A stretch of 60,737 nt of DNA. It comes from Thermoplasmata archaeon. Lineage in GTDB: Archaea > Thermoplasmatota > Thermoplasmata > Lutacidiplasmatales > UBA184. The DNA lies in assembly GCA_027306505.1 (NCBI GenBank), contig DAHUZP010000074.1, positions 1 through 60,737 on the forward strand, read 5' to 3'. Position numbers and translations under genes: made by a program. Positions 33,110 to 41,457 of the stretch are shown here, piece after piece; position 1 is the stretch's first letter, and every line of letters starts with the position of its first letter. The notes under the pieces are model-generated. The model had not been told where the DNA came from, ran no database searches, and saw nothing but the letters and a program-made list of their open reading frames with translations.

Positions 33110-33843
33110 CGGGCGGACCACGGACGGACCGACCCGTCCTGACCGACCGTCTCCACCATGACCCGCCCTCGCCGGGCGAGGAGGTCGACGAGCTCGCGAG
33201 CGGTCCGCAGCTTCTCCTCCTTGACCGAGCGGGTCCCCACGGGTTCAGCGGAGGCGGAGTCGAAGTCGTAGGAGAGCAGTCGTGCGCGCGTGGCTCCGTA
33301 GTCCTCCGCGACGAAGAGCGCGCGGTCCCCGTCCGTGAACCCCCCGGGGTTGAGGAGGCCCCCGCTCGGCGCTCCGGCGCAGCTGCCGGCGACCGGGCCG
33401 GGGAACCGGGGGGTCCACTCCTCCACCGCGCCTCGGTTGTCACCGTGGGCGTGGACCAGGACCATCGCTCCCCTACGGCTCGCCTCGACCTCGTCGGGGA
33501 GGAAACCGTCGAGGTCCGTCACGATGAGGTCCGGCACCCTCCCCGCGGCGAGGCAGCGCGTGGTGGCCCCATCCGCCGCGATGACCACGAAGGGACCTGC
33601 TCCCCTCTTCCCTTGGAGGTGGTCGAGGGCCTCCGGCGTCGCCGGCCCCCCCCCCACGAGGAGCGCGGGGCGTCCCCCAAGCAGCTCGTGCAGGGCCCTC
33701 TCCGCTTCTCCTCCGAGAAGGGGACGGGCGGACCTCGAGAGCGCCCTTCGAAGGGCTTGCGCGCTCTCCTCGTCGGAGAGACGGGAGAACCCGAAGCGCC
33801 GCAGGATCCGCTCGTACTCGGGGTCCCAGTCCCTGTGGTCCAT
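33106..33843 (-). CDS. mptE: 6-hydroxymethyl-7,8-dihydropterin pyrophosphokinase, archaeal type
   Basis: 245 residues from ATG 33843. The MptE/DUF115 signatures are present: LLVGGGPATPEALDHL, VVIAADGATTRCLAAGRVPD, IVTDLDGFLPDEVEASRRGA and VHAHGDNRGAVEEW, then NPGGFTDGDRALFVAEDYGA and a KEEKLRTARELVD helix. The enzyme activates hydroxymethyl-dihydropterin for tetrahydromethanopterin or folate synthesis in archaea lacking FolK. It is divergent from ftsZ with a 245-bp spacer. Confidence 0.9.
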   Translation of the reverse strand: MDHRDWDPEYERILRRFGFSRLSDEESAQALRRALSRSARPLLGGEAERALHELLGGRPALLVGGGPATPEALDHLQGKRGAGPFVVIAADGATTRCLAAGRVPDLIVTDLDGFLPDEVEASRRGAMVLVHAHGDNRGAVEEWTPRFPGPVAGSCAGAPSGGLLNPGGFTDGDRALFVAEDYGATRARLLSYDFDSASAEPVGTRSVKEEKLRTARELVDLLARRGRVMVETVGQDGSVRPWSAR

Positions 33844-34041
33844 GGCCCGACCCCCGGTCACCCGACGCTGAGAGGGATAGCCCTCACCCGCCAAATGGGT
33901 CGCCTCCCGTGCCCCGCCTTCGCACGGGGCCGTGGAAGCGCCCTAGCCAGGGGGCCCTTCGCAGGGGCCCTGGGGCGCGGCGGAGGGCGTCCCAAACGCC
34001 CCGAGAGACCTCGACCCACCCCCCGACTTTCCCGGGCATAG

Positions 34042-34049
34042 GATATATA
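34042..34049 (+). promoter_or_regulatory. TATA box of the ftsZ operon
   Basis: GATATATA, the best AT box in this stretch, 40 nt before ATG 34089. A GGTGAG element at 34075-34080 could act as ribosome-binding site, so this operon probably has a short leader. Confidence 0.7.
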
Positions 34050-34088
34050 CGCGGTCGAGAATCGCCCGGCGTCCGGTGAGCCGTAGCT

Positions 34089-35231
34089 ATGCGTCCTCTG
34101 GCCCAAGATATCCTCTCCCGCATCCCCGGCGGAAAGTCCCCCAACCCCTCGCCACCTCCCCCTCCTCCGACCCGGGGGAGCGAGAGCGATGACGCGGAGC
34201 TCGAGGCCGTCCTCGCGAGCCTCAAGACCAACATCAAGGTGGTCGGTTGCGGTGGTGGCGGTTCCAACACCGTGAACCGCCTCATGGAGGACGGGATCCA
34301 GGGCGTCGAGCTCTACGCCTGCAACACCGATGCCCAGCACCTCCTGACGATCCACTCCCCTCACAAGATCCTCCTCGGCCGCCGCTGCACCCGCGGCCTG
34401 GGAGCGGGCGCGCTCCCCCAGGTGGGCGAGCAGTCCGCCCGGGAAGCGGAGGATGAGCTCAAGAAGGCGCTCACGGGCGCCGACCTCGTCTTCGTCGCGC
34501 TGGGGCTAGGAGGAGGGACCGGGACCGGTTCCGCCCCCGTCGTCTGCCAGATCGCGAGGGAGGTCAACCAGAACAACTGCCTCGTGATGGCCGTCGCGAC
34601 GCTCCCCTTCACCTCGGAGGGCATCGTCCGGCGGGAGAACGCGCTGGTGGGTTTGGAGCGGCTCCGCTCCGTCGCGGACACCGTCATCACCATCCCTAAC
34701 GACCGGCTGATCCAGCTCGTCCCTCGCCTGCCGCTGCAGAGCGCCTTCCAGGTCGCGGACAGCGTGCTCTCCCGTTCCATCCGAGGGATCACCGAGATCA
34801 TCACGCGACCCGGCCTCGTGAACCTGGACTTCAACGACCTCAGGACCATCATGAAGGGCGGCGGCGTCGCCCTCATCGGCATGGGCGAGTCCGACAGCGA
34901 CACGCGGGCGGAGGATGCCGTGAACGAGGCGCTCCACTCCCCGCTCCTCGCGGTGGACATCCACGGGGCCGCTGGAGCCCTCATCAACGTGACCGGTGGA
35001 CCGGACATGACCGTCACGGAGGCCCAGAAGGCGGCCGAGGTCGTGCAGAAGGCGGTCTCCCCCAACGCCCGGATCATCTGGGGGGCCGCGGTGGACCCGA
35101 CGATGCAGAACACCATCCGGTGCATGGTCGTCGTGACCGGCGTCAAATCCTCCCAGCTCTTCGATGCGCGGACCCCGCTGCCTCCCCAGATGCGTCCGGA
35201 AGGCAGCCTGGAGATCGACCACGTCCGGTGA
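34089..35231 (+). CDS. ftsZ: Cell division protein FtsZ
   Basis: 380 residues. After a ~40-residue Pro-rich N-terminal extension come IKVVGCGGGGSNTVNRL (nucleotide-binding T1), NTDAQHLL, the tubulin signature GLGGGTGTGSAPVV, ATLPFTSEG, the T7 region NLDFNDLRTIMKGGG with the catalytic Asp pair region, and C-terminal GAAVDPTMQNTIRCMVVVTG. GTPase that polymerises into the division ring. First gene of a cluster with secE, spt5 and rpl11; TATA at 34042-34049. Confidence 0.97.
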   Translation: MRPLAQDILSRIPGGKSPNPSPPPPPPTRGSESDDAELEAVLASLKTNIKVVGCGGGGSNTVNRLMEDGIQGVELYACNTDAQHLLTIHSPHKILLGRRCTRGLGAGALPQVGEQSAREAEDELKKALTGADLVFVALGLGGGTGTGSAPVVCQIAREVNQNNCLVMAVATLPFTSEGIVRRENALVGLERLRSVADTVITIPNDRLIQLVPRLPLQSAFQVADSVLSRSIRGITEIITRPGLVNLDFNDLRTIMKGGGVALIGMGESDSDTRAEDAVNEALHSPLLAVDIHGAAGALINVTGGPDMTVTEAQKAAEVVQKAVSPNARIIWGAAVDPTMQNTIRCMVVVTGVKSSQLFDARTPLPPQMRPEGSLEIDHVR

Positions 35232-35258
35232 GCCGCGGAGAAGGTAGGAGCGAGATCG

Positions 35259-35516
35259 ATGACCATCGTGGACAGGGCCCGTCGCGTGCAAGACACGCTC
35301 GACGGCCATCTTCGCAACGTGGGGCACGGGAAGTTCGGGCGCATCCTGCGCATGGCGCGCAAGCCCGACGTGGACGAGTACGTGAAGGTCCTTCAGGTGA
35401 CTTTCCTGGGCGCCGTCCTCATCGGCGGGATCGGGTTCATGATCTACATCTTCTTCACCGTGCTGGGCCCGTGGGCCTGGGGGCAGTTCCAAGGCCTCTT
35501 ACCGGGAGGACTATGA
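35259..35516 (+). CDS. secE: Protein translocase subunit SecE (Sec61 gamma)
   Basis: 85 residues with one C-terminal TM segment (GAVLIGGIGFMIYIFFTVLG) and the conserved amphipathic helix before it (ILRMARKPDVDEYVKVLQVT). This is the standard archaeal SecE form: cytosolic helix clamping SecY, then a single TM. It lies between ftsZ and spt5, and its TGA overlaps the spt5 ATG (ATGA). Confidence 0.92.
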   Translation: MTIVDRARRVQDTLDGHLRNVGHGKFGRILRMARKPDVDEYVKVLQVTFLGAVLIGGIGFMIYIFFTVLGPWAWGQFQGLLPGGL

Positions 35517-36544
35517 GCCCGCCTGGGCCCAAGGCCGCCCCTGAAGAGGACGAAGGGATCGGCCTCCTCACCGGCGAAGAGAAGGCGGCGCCCAAGACCA
35601 CCCCCACCCTCCACCGCGAGTCGGTCCTCCGACCGACCGAGGAGATCGGTGGCGCGGCCGCTCCCCGGCAATCCTCCTCCCAGCCCATCCACCTCTCGGT
35701 CAAGGCGGCCGACGAGACGGTACGGGAGGTCACCGCGGGCACGACGACGTCGCTCTCGGCGGTGGTCGCTTCCGACCGCCCGGAAGTGGGCGAAGCGGTG
35801 ATCAAGGTCGAGGTCGCCTACACCTCCACCTACCAGGGCGAGGGCGCCGAGTGGCGCACCTGGTGGATCCCTCCGGGCAGGCGCAACCGCGAGGAGATCG
35901 TCGCGCGCAGGGTCGAGACCGTAATCGAGCTCCACCCGCGCACCCCTGTGCCGCTCACCTTCGAGGTGGAGACCCCGCCCGGCGTCCGCTACGGCGACCG
36001 GATGGAGCTCAGGATCAGCGCCCGGTGGCGCGGCGAGAGCGTGACGGGCGAGGGCCCGGCGACGCTGCGCCTCGCTTGGGCCGCGCGGCAGGCCCTGCTC
36101 GCGATCAAGACCTCCCGAGGGTACGAGCGCGAGGTCGCGGACACGTTGCTCACCCGCGCCGAGGAGAAGGGCGACGTCATCTTCGCGCTCTTGGTCCCGA
36201 GCGCCCTGCGCGGCTACGTCTTCGCCGAGGGGATGAGCTTCGAAGGGGTCCACGAGATGATGCGCGGGATCCGCAAGGCCCGCGGCCTCGTCGCCGGGGA
36301 GACCACGCTCAAGGAGGTGGAGCCGCTCCTGGTGCCCAAGATCACCGTCGAGGGCTTCGTCGAGGGGGCCATCGTCGAGCTGGTGGCAGGACCCTTCAAG
36401 GGCGAGAAGGCCCGCGTCAAGAAGATCGACCAGGGGAAGGAGCAGATCACCGTCGAGCTCATCGAAGCGGTGGTCCCCATCCCGGTCACGGTACGCGGAG
36501 ATCACGTGCGCATGGTGGAGAAGGGAGGGGTGAAGGGTGGCTGA
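35513..36544 (+). CDS. spt5: Transcription elongation factor Spt5 with long N-terminal extension
   Basis: 343 residues. The NGN domain (about 193-275: RQALLAIKTSRGYEREVAD, VFAEGMSFEGVHEMMRGI) and KOW domain (about 281-335: GAIVELVAGPFKGEKARVKK) are typical of archaeal Spt5/NusG, which binds the polymerase clamp and raises processivity. Most archaeal Spt5 are only about 150 residues; here the first ~190 residues add a disordered segment (1-57) and a beta-sandwich-like domain (58-180; HLSVKAADETVREV, RVETVIELHPRTPVPLTFEV). Start ATG 35513 overlaps the secE stop, so the extension is genuinely in frame and co-translated. Confidence 0.88.
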   Translation: MSPPGPKAAPEEDEGIGLLTGEEKAAPKTTPTLHRESVLRPTEEIGGAAAPRQSSSQPIHLSVKAADETVREVTAGTTTSLSAVVASDRPEVGEAVIKVEVAYTSTYQGEGAEWRTWWIPPGRRNREEIVARRVETVIELHPRTPVPLTFEVETPPGVRYGDRMELRISARWRGESVTGEGPATLRLAWAARQALLAIKTSRGYEREVADTLLTRAEEKGDVIFALLVPSALRGYVFAEGMSFEGVHEMMRGIRKARGLVAGETTLKEVEPLLVPKITVEGFVEGAIVELVAGPFKGEKARVKKIDQGKEQITVELIEAVVPIPVTVRGDHVRMVEKGGVKGG

Positions 36545-37004
36545 TCAGGTCGTGAACGTCCTCATCGAGGGTGGCAAGGCAGCGCCGGGGGCGACCCTGG
36601 GCAGCGCCCTCGGCCCTCTGGGGATCAACGTCGGGAAGGTCGTCGCCGAGCTCAACGAGCGGACCAAGATGTACAACGGGATGCGCGTCCCCGTGGCGAT
36701 CCGGGTCAAGGCGGACAAGAGCTTCACCGTCGAGGTCGGTCGGCCCGGCACGGCGGCGCTCCTGCTGGCCGAGGTCAAGAAGGAGAAGGGCTCCGGCAAG
36801 TCGAAGACCGAGGTCATCGGGGACGTCTCGATGCCGCAGGTCCGCAAGATCGCGGAGCTCAAGAAGGAGGACCTTTTCGGCCGCTCCGAAGAGGAGCGCG
36901 TCAACCAGGTCATCGGCACGTGCGTCTCCATGGGGGTCACGGTGGACGGCCGCGATCCCAGGGAACTCCTCAAGGAGCGCAAGGCCTCGACCGGGGCGGC
37001 ATGA
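36537..37004 (+). CDS. rpl11: Ribosomal protein uL11
   Basis: 155 residues from GTG 36537, overlapping the spt5 end by 8 bp. N-terminal PGATLGSALGPLGINVGKVV is the conserved thiostrepton-site segment, and the C-terminal rRNA-binding domain has KIAELKKEDLFGRSEEERV and VIGTCVSMGVTVDG. It binds the GTPase-associated centre of 23S rRNA. The usual archaeal partner rpl1 does not follow. Confidence 0.95.
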   Translation: MADQVVNVLIEGGKAAPGATLGSALGPLGINVGKVVAELNERTKMYNGMRVPVAIRVKADKSFTVEVGRPGTAALLLAEVKKEKGSGKSKTEVIGDVSMPQVRKIAELKKEDLFGRSEEERVNQVIGTCVSMGVTVDGRDPRELLKERKASTGAA

Positions 37005-37300
37005 TGCCTCCCGCCGGCGCTCCCGGCATCCCCGACCTCTCCAACGCAGAGCTCGTCGAGTACACCGTTGAGAGCGGCGAGAACCGCCTGCGGCTCAAGC
37101 TCAAGGACGGCGCCGTCATCGAGATCCGCATGGAGGTCCAGCACGTCTTCCGGGTGGGGAACGACCCGGTGACCGGGCTCCCCCAGTACGTCGCGATGAC
37201 CCCGTCGCTCCTGCGGGTGATCTCCTGCCCGAAGGAACTGCGCAAGGCCCCCTCGAAGCCGAGCGCGAAGGAGACGAAGAACCTCCCCGGGTTCAGTTGA
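37001..37300 (+). CDS. Small protein co-translated with uL11, unknown function
   Basis: 99 residues. ATG 37001 overlaps the rpl11 stop (ATGA). A beta-rich middle (ENRLRLKLKDGAVIEIRMEV, HVFRVGNDPVTGLPQYVAMT) and a Lys/Pro-rich tail (SKPSAKETKNLPGF). No TM or signal. Its position after uL11 suggests a ribosome- or transcription-linked role, by context only. Confidence 0.6.
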   Translation: MMPPAGAPGIPDLSNAELVEYTVESGENRLRLKLKDGAVIEIRMEVQHVFRVGNDPVTGLPQYVAMTPSLLRVISCPKELRKAPSKPSAKETKNLPGFS

Positions 37301-37347
37301 GAAGGGTCCTCGCCCCGCCGTGCGGGGAGGGGGAGCGCTCGCGTCGC

Positions 37348-37932
37348 TCAGCGGATGTAGGGGTCGGTCGTGTCGGAATCGAACCCCTTCACCATGCGCA
37401 GCCGGCGCCCCTGACCCCCCGGAGAGAACCGGAGGAACGGGAAGCGCTCCCAGAGGTCCCCCTCGGCCATCCCCGTCGCGGGGTGGTCCGGCCCGAAGGC
37501 CTCCCGGGTGACCTCGGCCGTGACCTTCCTCACCGCGGCCTCCCCCCAGTACCCCAAGGCGTGGAGGTACTCGTGGGCCAGGACCACGTAGACGAAGGAA
37601 TTGAACTCGAGCGGGGAGGAGGCCATCTGGCGCATCGTCGCGAGGATGCCCTCGTTCATCACGATCACGTTCCCGGTCACGGGCCAATAGGCCCCCAGCC
37701 CGGGAGGCAGGTCGGAGAGCGCGAGGCCGAGGCCCGTGCGTTCCCGCCCCAGGACGCCGCGCACGGTCCGGCGGACCACCTGGAAGATCCGGTCGAGGTC
37801 GGAGGCCCTGGCGAGGGCCGCTGCAAGGTCCGAACGCTCACCGCCCTTCCTGGACCCGCCCTGGACCGCGCCGGGGACCACGCCCCGACGCGCGGTGGGG
37901 ATCGAGGGCTGGCGCAGGAAAGCGATCCCCAT
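37348..37932 (-). CDS. Putative zinc metalloprotein (HEYLH)
   Basis: 194 residues. NVIVMNEGILATMRQMASS precedes FVYVVLAHEYLHALGYWGEA, whose HEYLH is an HExxH zinc site near residue 118. The helix before it and the later MAEGDLWERFPFLRF fit a compact minimal-gluzincin-like fold. Cytoplasmic. It differs from the HELCH protein at 521. The upstream palindrome CTTAGGC-C-GCCTAAG overlaps its promoter, so a repressor may control it. Substrate unknown. Confidence 0.55.
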   Translation of the reverse strand: MGIAFLRQPSIPTARRGVVPGAVQGGSRKGGERSDLAAALARASDLDRIFQVVRRTVRGVLGRERTGLGLALSDLPPGLGAYWPVTGNVIVMNEGILATMRQMASSPLEFNSFVYVVLAHEYLHALGYWGEAAVRKVTAEVTREAFGPDHPATGMAEGDLWERFPFLRFSPGGQGRRLRMVKGFDSDTTDPYIR

Positions 37933-37959
37933 GTGCGCTCGCCCCTCTGACCGTGGAAT

Positions 37960-37974
37960 CTTAGGCCGCCTAAG
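37960..37974 (-). promoter_or_regulatory. Palindromic operator candidate CTTAGGC-C-GCCTAAG
   Basis: Perfect 7-bp arms with a 1-nt spacer, 28-42 nt upstream of ATG 37932 and overlapping AT-rich promoter sequence (TAAATACTTAGG). The half-site TTAGGC resembles DtxR/MntR-type boxes, which would suit a metal-dependent gene product, but this is inference. Confidence 0.5.
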
Positions 37975-38130
37975 TATTTAGTGGGCGGCGGCCCGGATCC
38001 TAGGACGGCCACACGCACCCTGGCCCTTGGCCGGGGCGGACTCCAGCACGGCGCGAGCGCTGGCCAGGGGTGGGCAGGTGGGTCCCCGCGCCGCCCGACG
38101 GGCGTGCTCGCCGTTGCCTCCGAAGATAGG

Positions 38131-38138
38131 CTTTTAGG
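38131..38138 (+). promoter_or_regulatory. TATA-like box of the GH25/PKD gene
   Basis: CTTTTAGG, 16-23 nt before ATG 38154; supports a leaderless start. Confidence 0.45.
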
Positions 38139-38153
38139 ACCAAGGTAGGTCGT

Positions 38154-40982
38154 ATGGCCGTGCTAGGGTCTATCGCGCCAAGTTGGGCGAACACCTATCG
38201 GGCCGGACGACGAGCGCTTCCCTTCGTGGGTCTCGGGGCGCTGGTCCTTTTGCTGGCGCTGGGCAGTCTCGCTCTGCCCACCACCGGTACCGTTGGACAC
38301 GCTCCAGGGCTTCCGGCCCGTGGGACGGCCACCCCGTCCCAGATCCCCTCCACCCCTCCGGCCTTGACGCACCCCCTCACGCCCCTGACGACGTTGAACG
38401 GGGTGGACGTCTCGCACTACCAACAGACGGTCAACTGGGGGAGCGTCTTCGGTGCGGGCTACACCTTCGCGTTCGCGAAGGCCGCCGAAGGGGAGAGCAG
38501 CGGGTGCAACGACAACACCTTCTCCACGAACATGGTGAACGGCAAGGCCGCCGGGCTCTACATGGCGGGCTACGACTTCGCGGAGCTCCCGACCGGTACA
38601 GTCCAGGCTTGCTCCAGCGCCGACAACGCAACGACCGAAGCGAACACCTTCCTTGCCGTTGCGGGCCCCTACTTCAAGGACGGTTACATGTACCCCGCCC
38701 TGGACCAGGAACAGGGGTGCCCCGCAGACAGCTCGGGGTCCCTCACCGCCCAGCAGCTTTCACACTGGGATGGGATGTGGCTGAGCACGGTCTCGAAGTA
38801 CATCTCCACCAACGACGGCTACAACATCCTCCCGATCATCTACACCGATAGCTCCGAGGCCGGCAGCTGCATCGAGCCTTGGCTCACGATGTACCCGCTG
38901 TGGATCGCGAACTACGGGGTGACCTCCCCCAACACCGGTGTCTGGAGCAGCTGGGCCTACTGGCAATACAGCAGCTCCGGCTCGGTCCCCGGGATCTCTG
39001 GACAGTCCGACATGGACTACTTCAACGGGAACGCCGCCACGCTCAACACGACCTACGTCTTCGGCGGCGGGGGCACCCCTCCTGGCCCGACGGTCTCCTA
39101 CGCGATGAAGGACCTCAACACGGGCACCGCCCTTTCCTGCGGTGCCACCTTCTCCGTGGGTGACGTCATCAACTTCACCGCGACGGTCACGGGCGGCACG
39201 GGACCCTTCACCTACGCGTGGAGCTTCGGGGACGGCGGCTCCGCGATCACCAACCCCGCGAACCACCAGTACACCGCGGCGGGCTCCGTCAACCCCACCC
39301 TCACCGTGACGGACGCCAACGGGAAGACGGGGTCCACCGGGTCGGGTTGCAGTTTCACGGTGAGCGGCACGTCCCTCAGCGCGACCGCGACCGCCACCCC
39401 CACCAGCGGTGCGGCCCCCCTCAGCGTCGCCTTCTCAGGCGCGGCGACCGGCGGCAGCGGGACCTACTCTTCCTGGTTCTGGAACTTCGGGGACGGCACG
39501 GCCCACGGCACGACCCAGAGCCCGAAGCACACCTACTCCTCCGCGGGCACCTACACGGCGACGCTCATCGTGAACGACAGCGCCGGCCACTCCGCGAGCG
39601 CGTCGGCACCGGCCGTCACCGTCACCGGGTCCAACCCACCCGTCACGGTGAGCGCGACGGGGACCCCCACGTCGGGCAGCTCGCCCCTCACCGTGACCTT
39701 CGGTTGCCTGCCCTCTGGAGGATCCGGCGCCTACAGCACCTACGCCTGGAGCTTTGGTGACGGGACCACCGGGAGCACGCAGAACCCGACGCACGTCTAC
39801 ACGGTGGCCTCAGGCTCCCGGACCTTCACCGCCTCCGTCACGGTGACCGACAGCACGGGCAGCTCGGGCACCTCGAACTCGGTGTCCATCACCGTGTCGG
39901 CGGGCGCCGCCAGCCTCTCCATCACGAGCAGCGCGAGCGCCCAGGCGGGCACCACCCCTCTCTCGGTCCAGTTCACCTCCCAACCCTCCGGGGGCTCGGG
40001 CAGCTACACCTCCTTTGCCTGGAACTTCGGGGATGGAGGTAGCGCTTCCACCCAGAACGCGTCCCACAGCTACGCCACGGCCGGGCACTACAACGCGACC
40101 GTCAAGGTGACCGACAGCTCCGGAACCGTCGCGACCTCCACCCCGATACCGGTGAACGTCTGGATCTCGGGAGGTTCGGGCTCCCCCTCGGTCTCGGTGT
40201 CCGGGCCAGCCTCCGCCAGCGCGGGGTCCCCCGTCACCTTCACCGCGAGCCCCTCCGGGGGGAGCGGGAGCTACACCAGCTACGCCTGGAGCTTCGGGGA
40301 CACCTCCACCACGACCACGAGCCAGTCCACGACGAGCCATTCCTACTCTGCCGCGGGCGCCTACAGCGTCACGGTGACGGTCACGGACTCTTCCGGGAAG
40401 ACCGGCACCTCCCCCGCCTGGACCATCACGGTGAGCGCCGGAGCGCGCGATGCGGTGGTCGTGGGCCAGGTGATGAACGTGACCTCCCAGTTCACGATCG
40501 GAGGCGCCTCGATCAAGGTGCTCCTCGCTTCCAACTCGCAGGTGCAGGACACCATGACCACCGGCCCGAACGGGACGTTCCGGGCCGCCCTCCCCGCGGG
40601 CACCTACCTCGTCAACGTGAGCGCGGGGGGCTACCGCTCTGCCCAGCAGACGGTGACGGTGAGCTCCGGGACCTACCTGCCGGTCTTCTTCAACCTCACC
40701 GCGGCCTACACGGGTCACGGGGGGACCGGGTCTTCTACGGGGGCCGGCGCATCCCCCTGGGCAGTGCTCGAGAGCCCGCTCGCCCTGGGGCTGCTCCTCG
40801 CGGTGGTGATCGCGGCGGTCGCGGCCGCCGTGCTCGTGAGCCGACGTCACCGCCGCGGCCCGGGGCCGTCCGAGCCTTCCGCGTTCTACGACCAGGACAC
40901 GGTCGCGCCCTACCCGCTGGCGCCAGCCCCCGGTCCCGGGGCACCCCCCGGCTCCTGGGCCCCTCCGCCCGGGCAAGCTTAA
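38154..40982 (+). CDS. Secreted, membrane-anchored GH25 lysozyme with five PKD domains
   Basis: 942 residues. Signal/TM 20-41; GH25 domain about 82-300, with GVDVSHYQ (Asp85), PALDQEQG (Asp184, Glu186, the catalytic acidic pair) and a terminal SDMDYFNG; five PKD domains about 310-740, each with a WxFGD core (WSFGDGG, WNFGDGT, WSFGDGT, WNFGDGG, WSFGDTS); a carboxypeptidase-regulatory-like beta sandwich (about 750-840: VVVGQVMNVTSQFTIGGASI); C-terminal TM (ALGLLLAVVIAAVAAAVLV) and a Pro-rich cytoplasmic tail. GH25 enzymes cleave the MurNAc-GlcNAc bond of peptidoglycan, which archaea lack, so the target is probably bacterial walls. Catalytic residues look intact. Confidence 0.9.
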   Translation: MAVLGSIAPSWANTYRAGRRALPFVGLGALVLLLALGSLALPTTGTVGHAPGLPARGTATPSQIPSTPPALTHPLTPLTTLNGVDVSHYQQTVNWGSVFGAGYTFAFAKAAEGESSGCNDNTFSTNMVNGKAAGLYMAGYDFAELPTGTVQACSSADNATTEANTFLAVAGPYFKDGYMYPALDQEQGCPADSSGSLTAQQLSHWDGMWLSTVSKYISTNDGYNILPIIYTDSSEAGSCIEPWLTMYPLWIANYGVTSPNTGVWSSWAYWQYSSSGSVPGISGQSDMDYFNGNAATLNTTYVFGGGGTPPGPTVSYAMKDLNTGTALSCGATFSVGDVINFTATVTGGTGPFTYAWSFGDGGSAITNPANHQYTAAGSVNPTLTVTDANGKTGSTGSGCSFTVSGTSLSATATATPTSGAAPLSVAFSGAATGGSGTYSSWFWNFGDGTAHGTTQSPKHTYSSAGTYTATLIVNDSAGHSASASAPAVTVTGSNPPVTVSATGTPTSGSSPLTVTFGCLPSGGSGAYSTYAWSFGDGTTGSTQNPTHVYTVASGSRTFTASVTVTDSTGSSGTSNSVSITVSAGAASLSITSSASAQAGTTPLSVQFTSQPSGGSGSYTSFAWNFGDGGSASTQNASHSYATAGHYNATVKVTDSSGTVATSTPIPVNVWISGGSGSPSVSVSGPASASAGSPVTFTASPSGGSGSYTSYAWSFGDTSTTTTSQSTTSHSYSAAGAYSVTVTVTDSSGKTGTSPAWTITVSAGARDAVVVGQVMNVTSQFTIGGASIKVLLASNSQVQDTMTTGPNGTFRAALPAGTYLVNVSAGGYRSAQQTVTVSSGTYLPVFFNLTAAYTGHGGTGSSTGAGASPWAVLESPLALGLLLAVVIAAVAAAVLVSRRHRRGPGPSEPSAFYDQDTVAPYPLAPAPGPGAPPGSWAPPPGQA

Positions 40983-40984
40983 GG
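40976..40984 (+). promoter_or_regulatory. AT box before the small membrane protein
   Basis: AGCTTAAGG overlaps the end of the GH25 gene and lies 23-31 nt before ATG 41007; it favours 41007 over GTG 40989. Confidence 0.4.
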
Positions 40985-41006
40985 TGGGGTGGGCTTGGGC
41001 CCCTCC

Positions 41007-41327
41007 ATGCGTCCTGGGGTCGGCGGAAACCGCCGCGCGGGCTTCCTCTCCGGAGGGGTGCTCTTGCTCATCCTCGGTCTCGGGGTCGGCATCCTGCTCA
41101 ACCTCTACCTTCACATGACCGCCCCGGCAGGCGGGTGCCAGACGATCGGCACGCTCCTCCATGTCTGCTCCAGCTGGGGCTGGTACGCGACCGTCGTGCT
41201 CACCCTGGGAGCCTTCGCGACCCTCGTTGGCGCGGGCATGGTCGGACTGGGGCTCCAGCTCCCGTCCTCCCCCCTGCGTCTCTTCGACACCGAGGGGGTC
41301 TACCCCCCGGATCCCGCGGAGCCTTAG
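41007..41327 (+). CDS. Small two-TM membrane protein
   Basis: 106 residues with two TM segments (GGVLLLILGLGVGILLNLYL and VVLTLGAFATLVGAGMVGLG) and a short extracytoplasmic loop carrying two Cys (GGCQTIGTLLHVCSSW) that could form a disulfide. It starts 25 bp after the GH25/PKD gene and may be co-expressed. No family recognised. Confidence 0.55.
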   Translation: MRPGVGGNRRAGFLSGGVLLLILGLGVGILLNLYLHMTAPAGGCQTIGTLLHVCSSWGWYATVVLTLGAFATLVGAGMVGLGLQLPSSPLRLFDTEGVYPPDPAEP

Positions 41328-41457
41328 GACCGGTCCCTCGGGGCGGACGCGGCGGGCGTTCGCTCGCTCGCGGGCGGAGCGCCCGGCCCGGGGTAGCCCC
41401 GAGCCGACCGTTCGGGGGTGCGCAGGCTACGGGGGAAGGCGACCCAGGGAGGAGGGG

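Noticed and set aside
39810-41162. 450-codon minus-strand frame opposite the PKD protein
   Set aside because: Arg/Gly/Asp-rich repeats mirror the PKD repeats on the plus strand; no domain pattern of its own.
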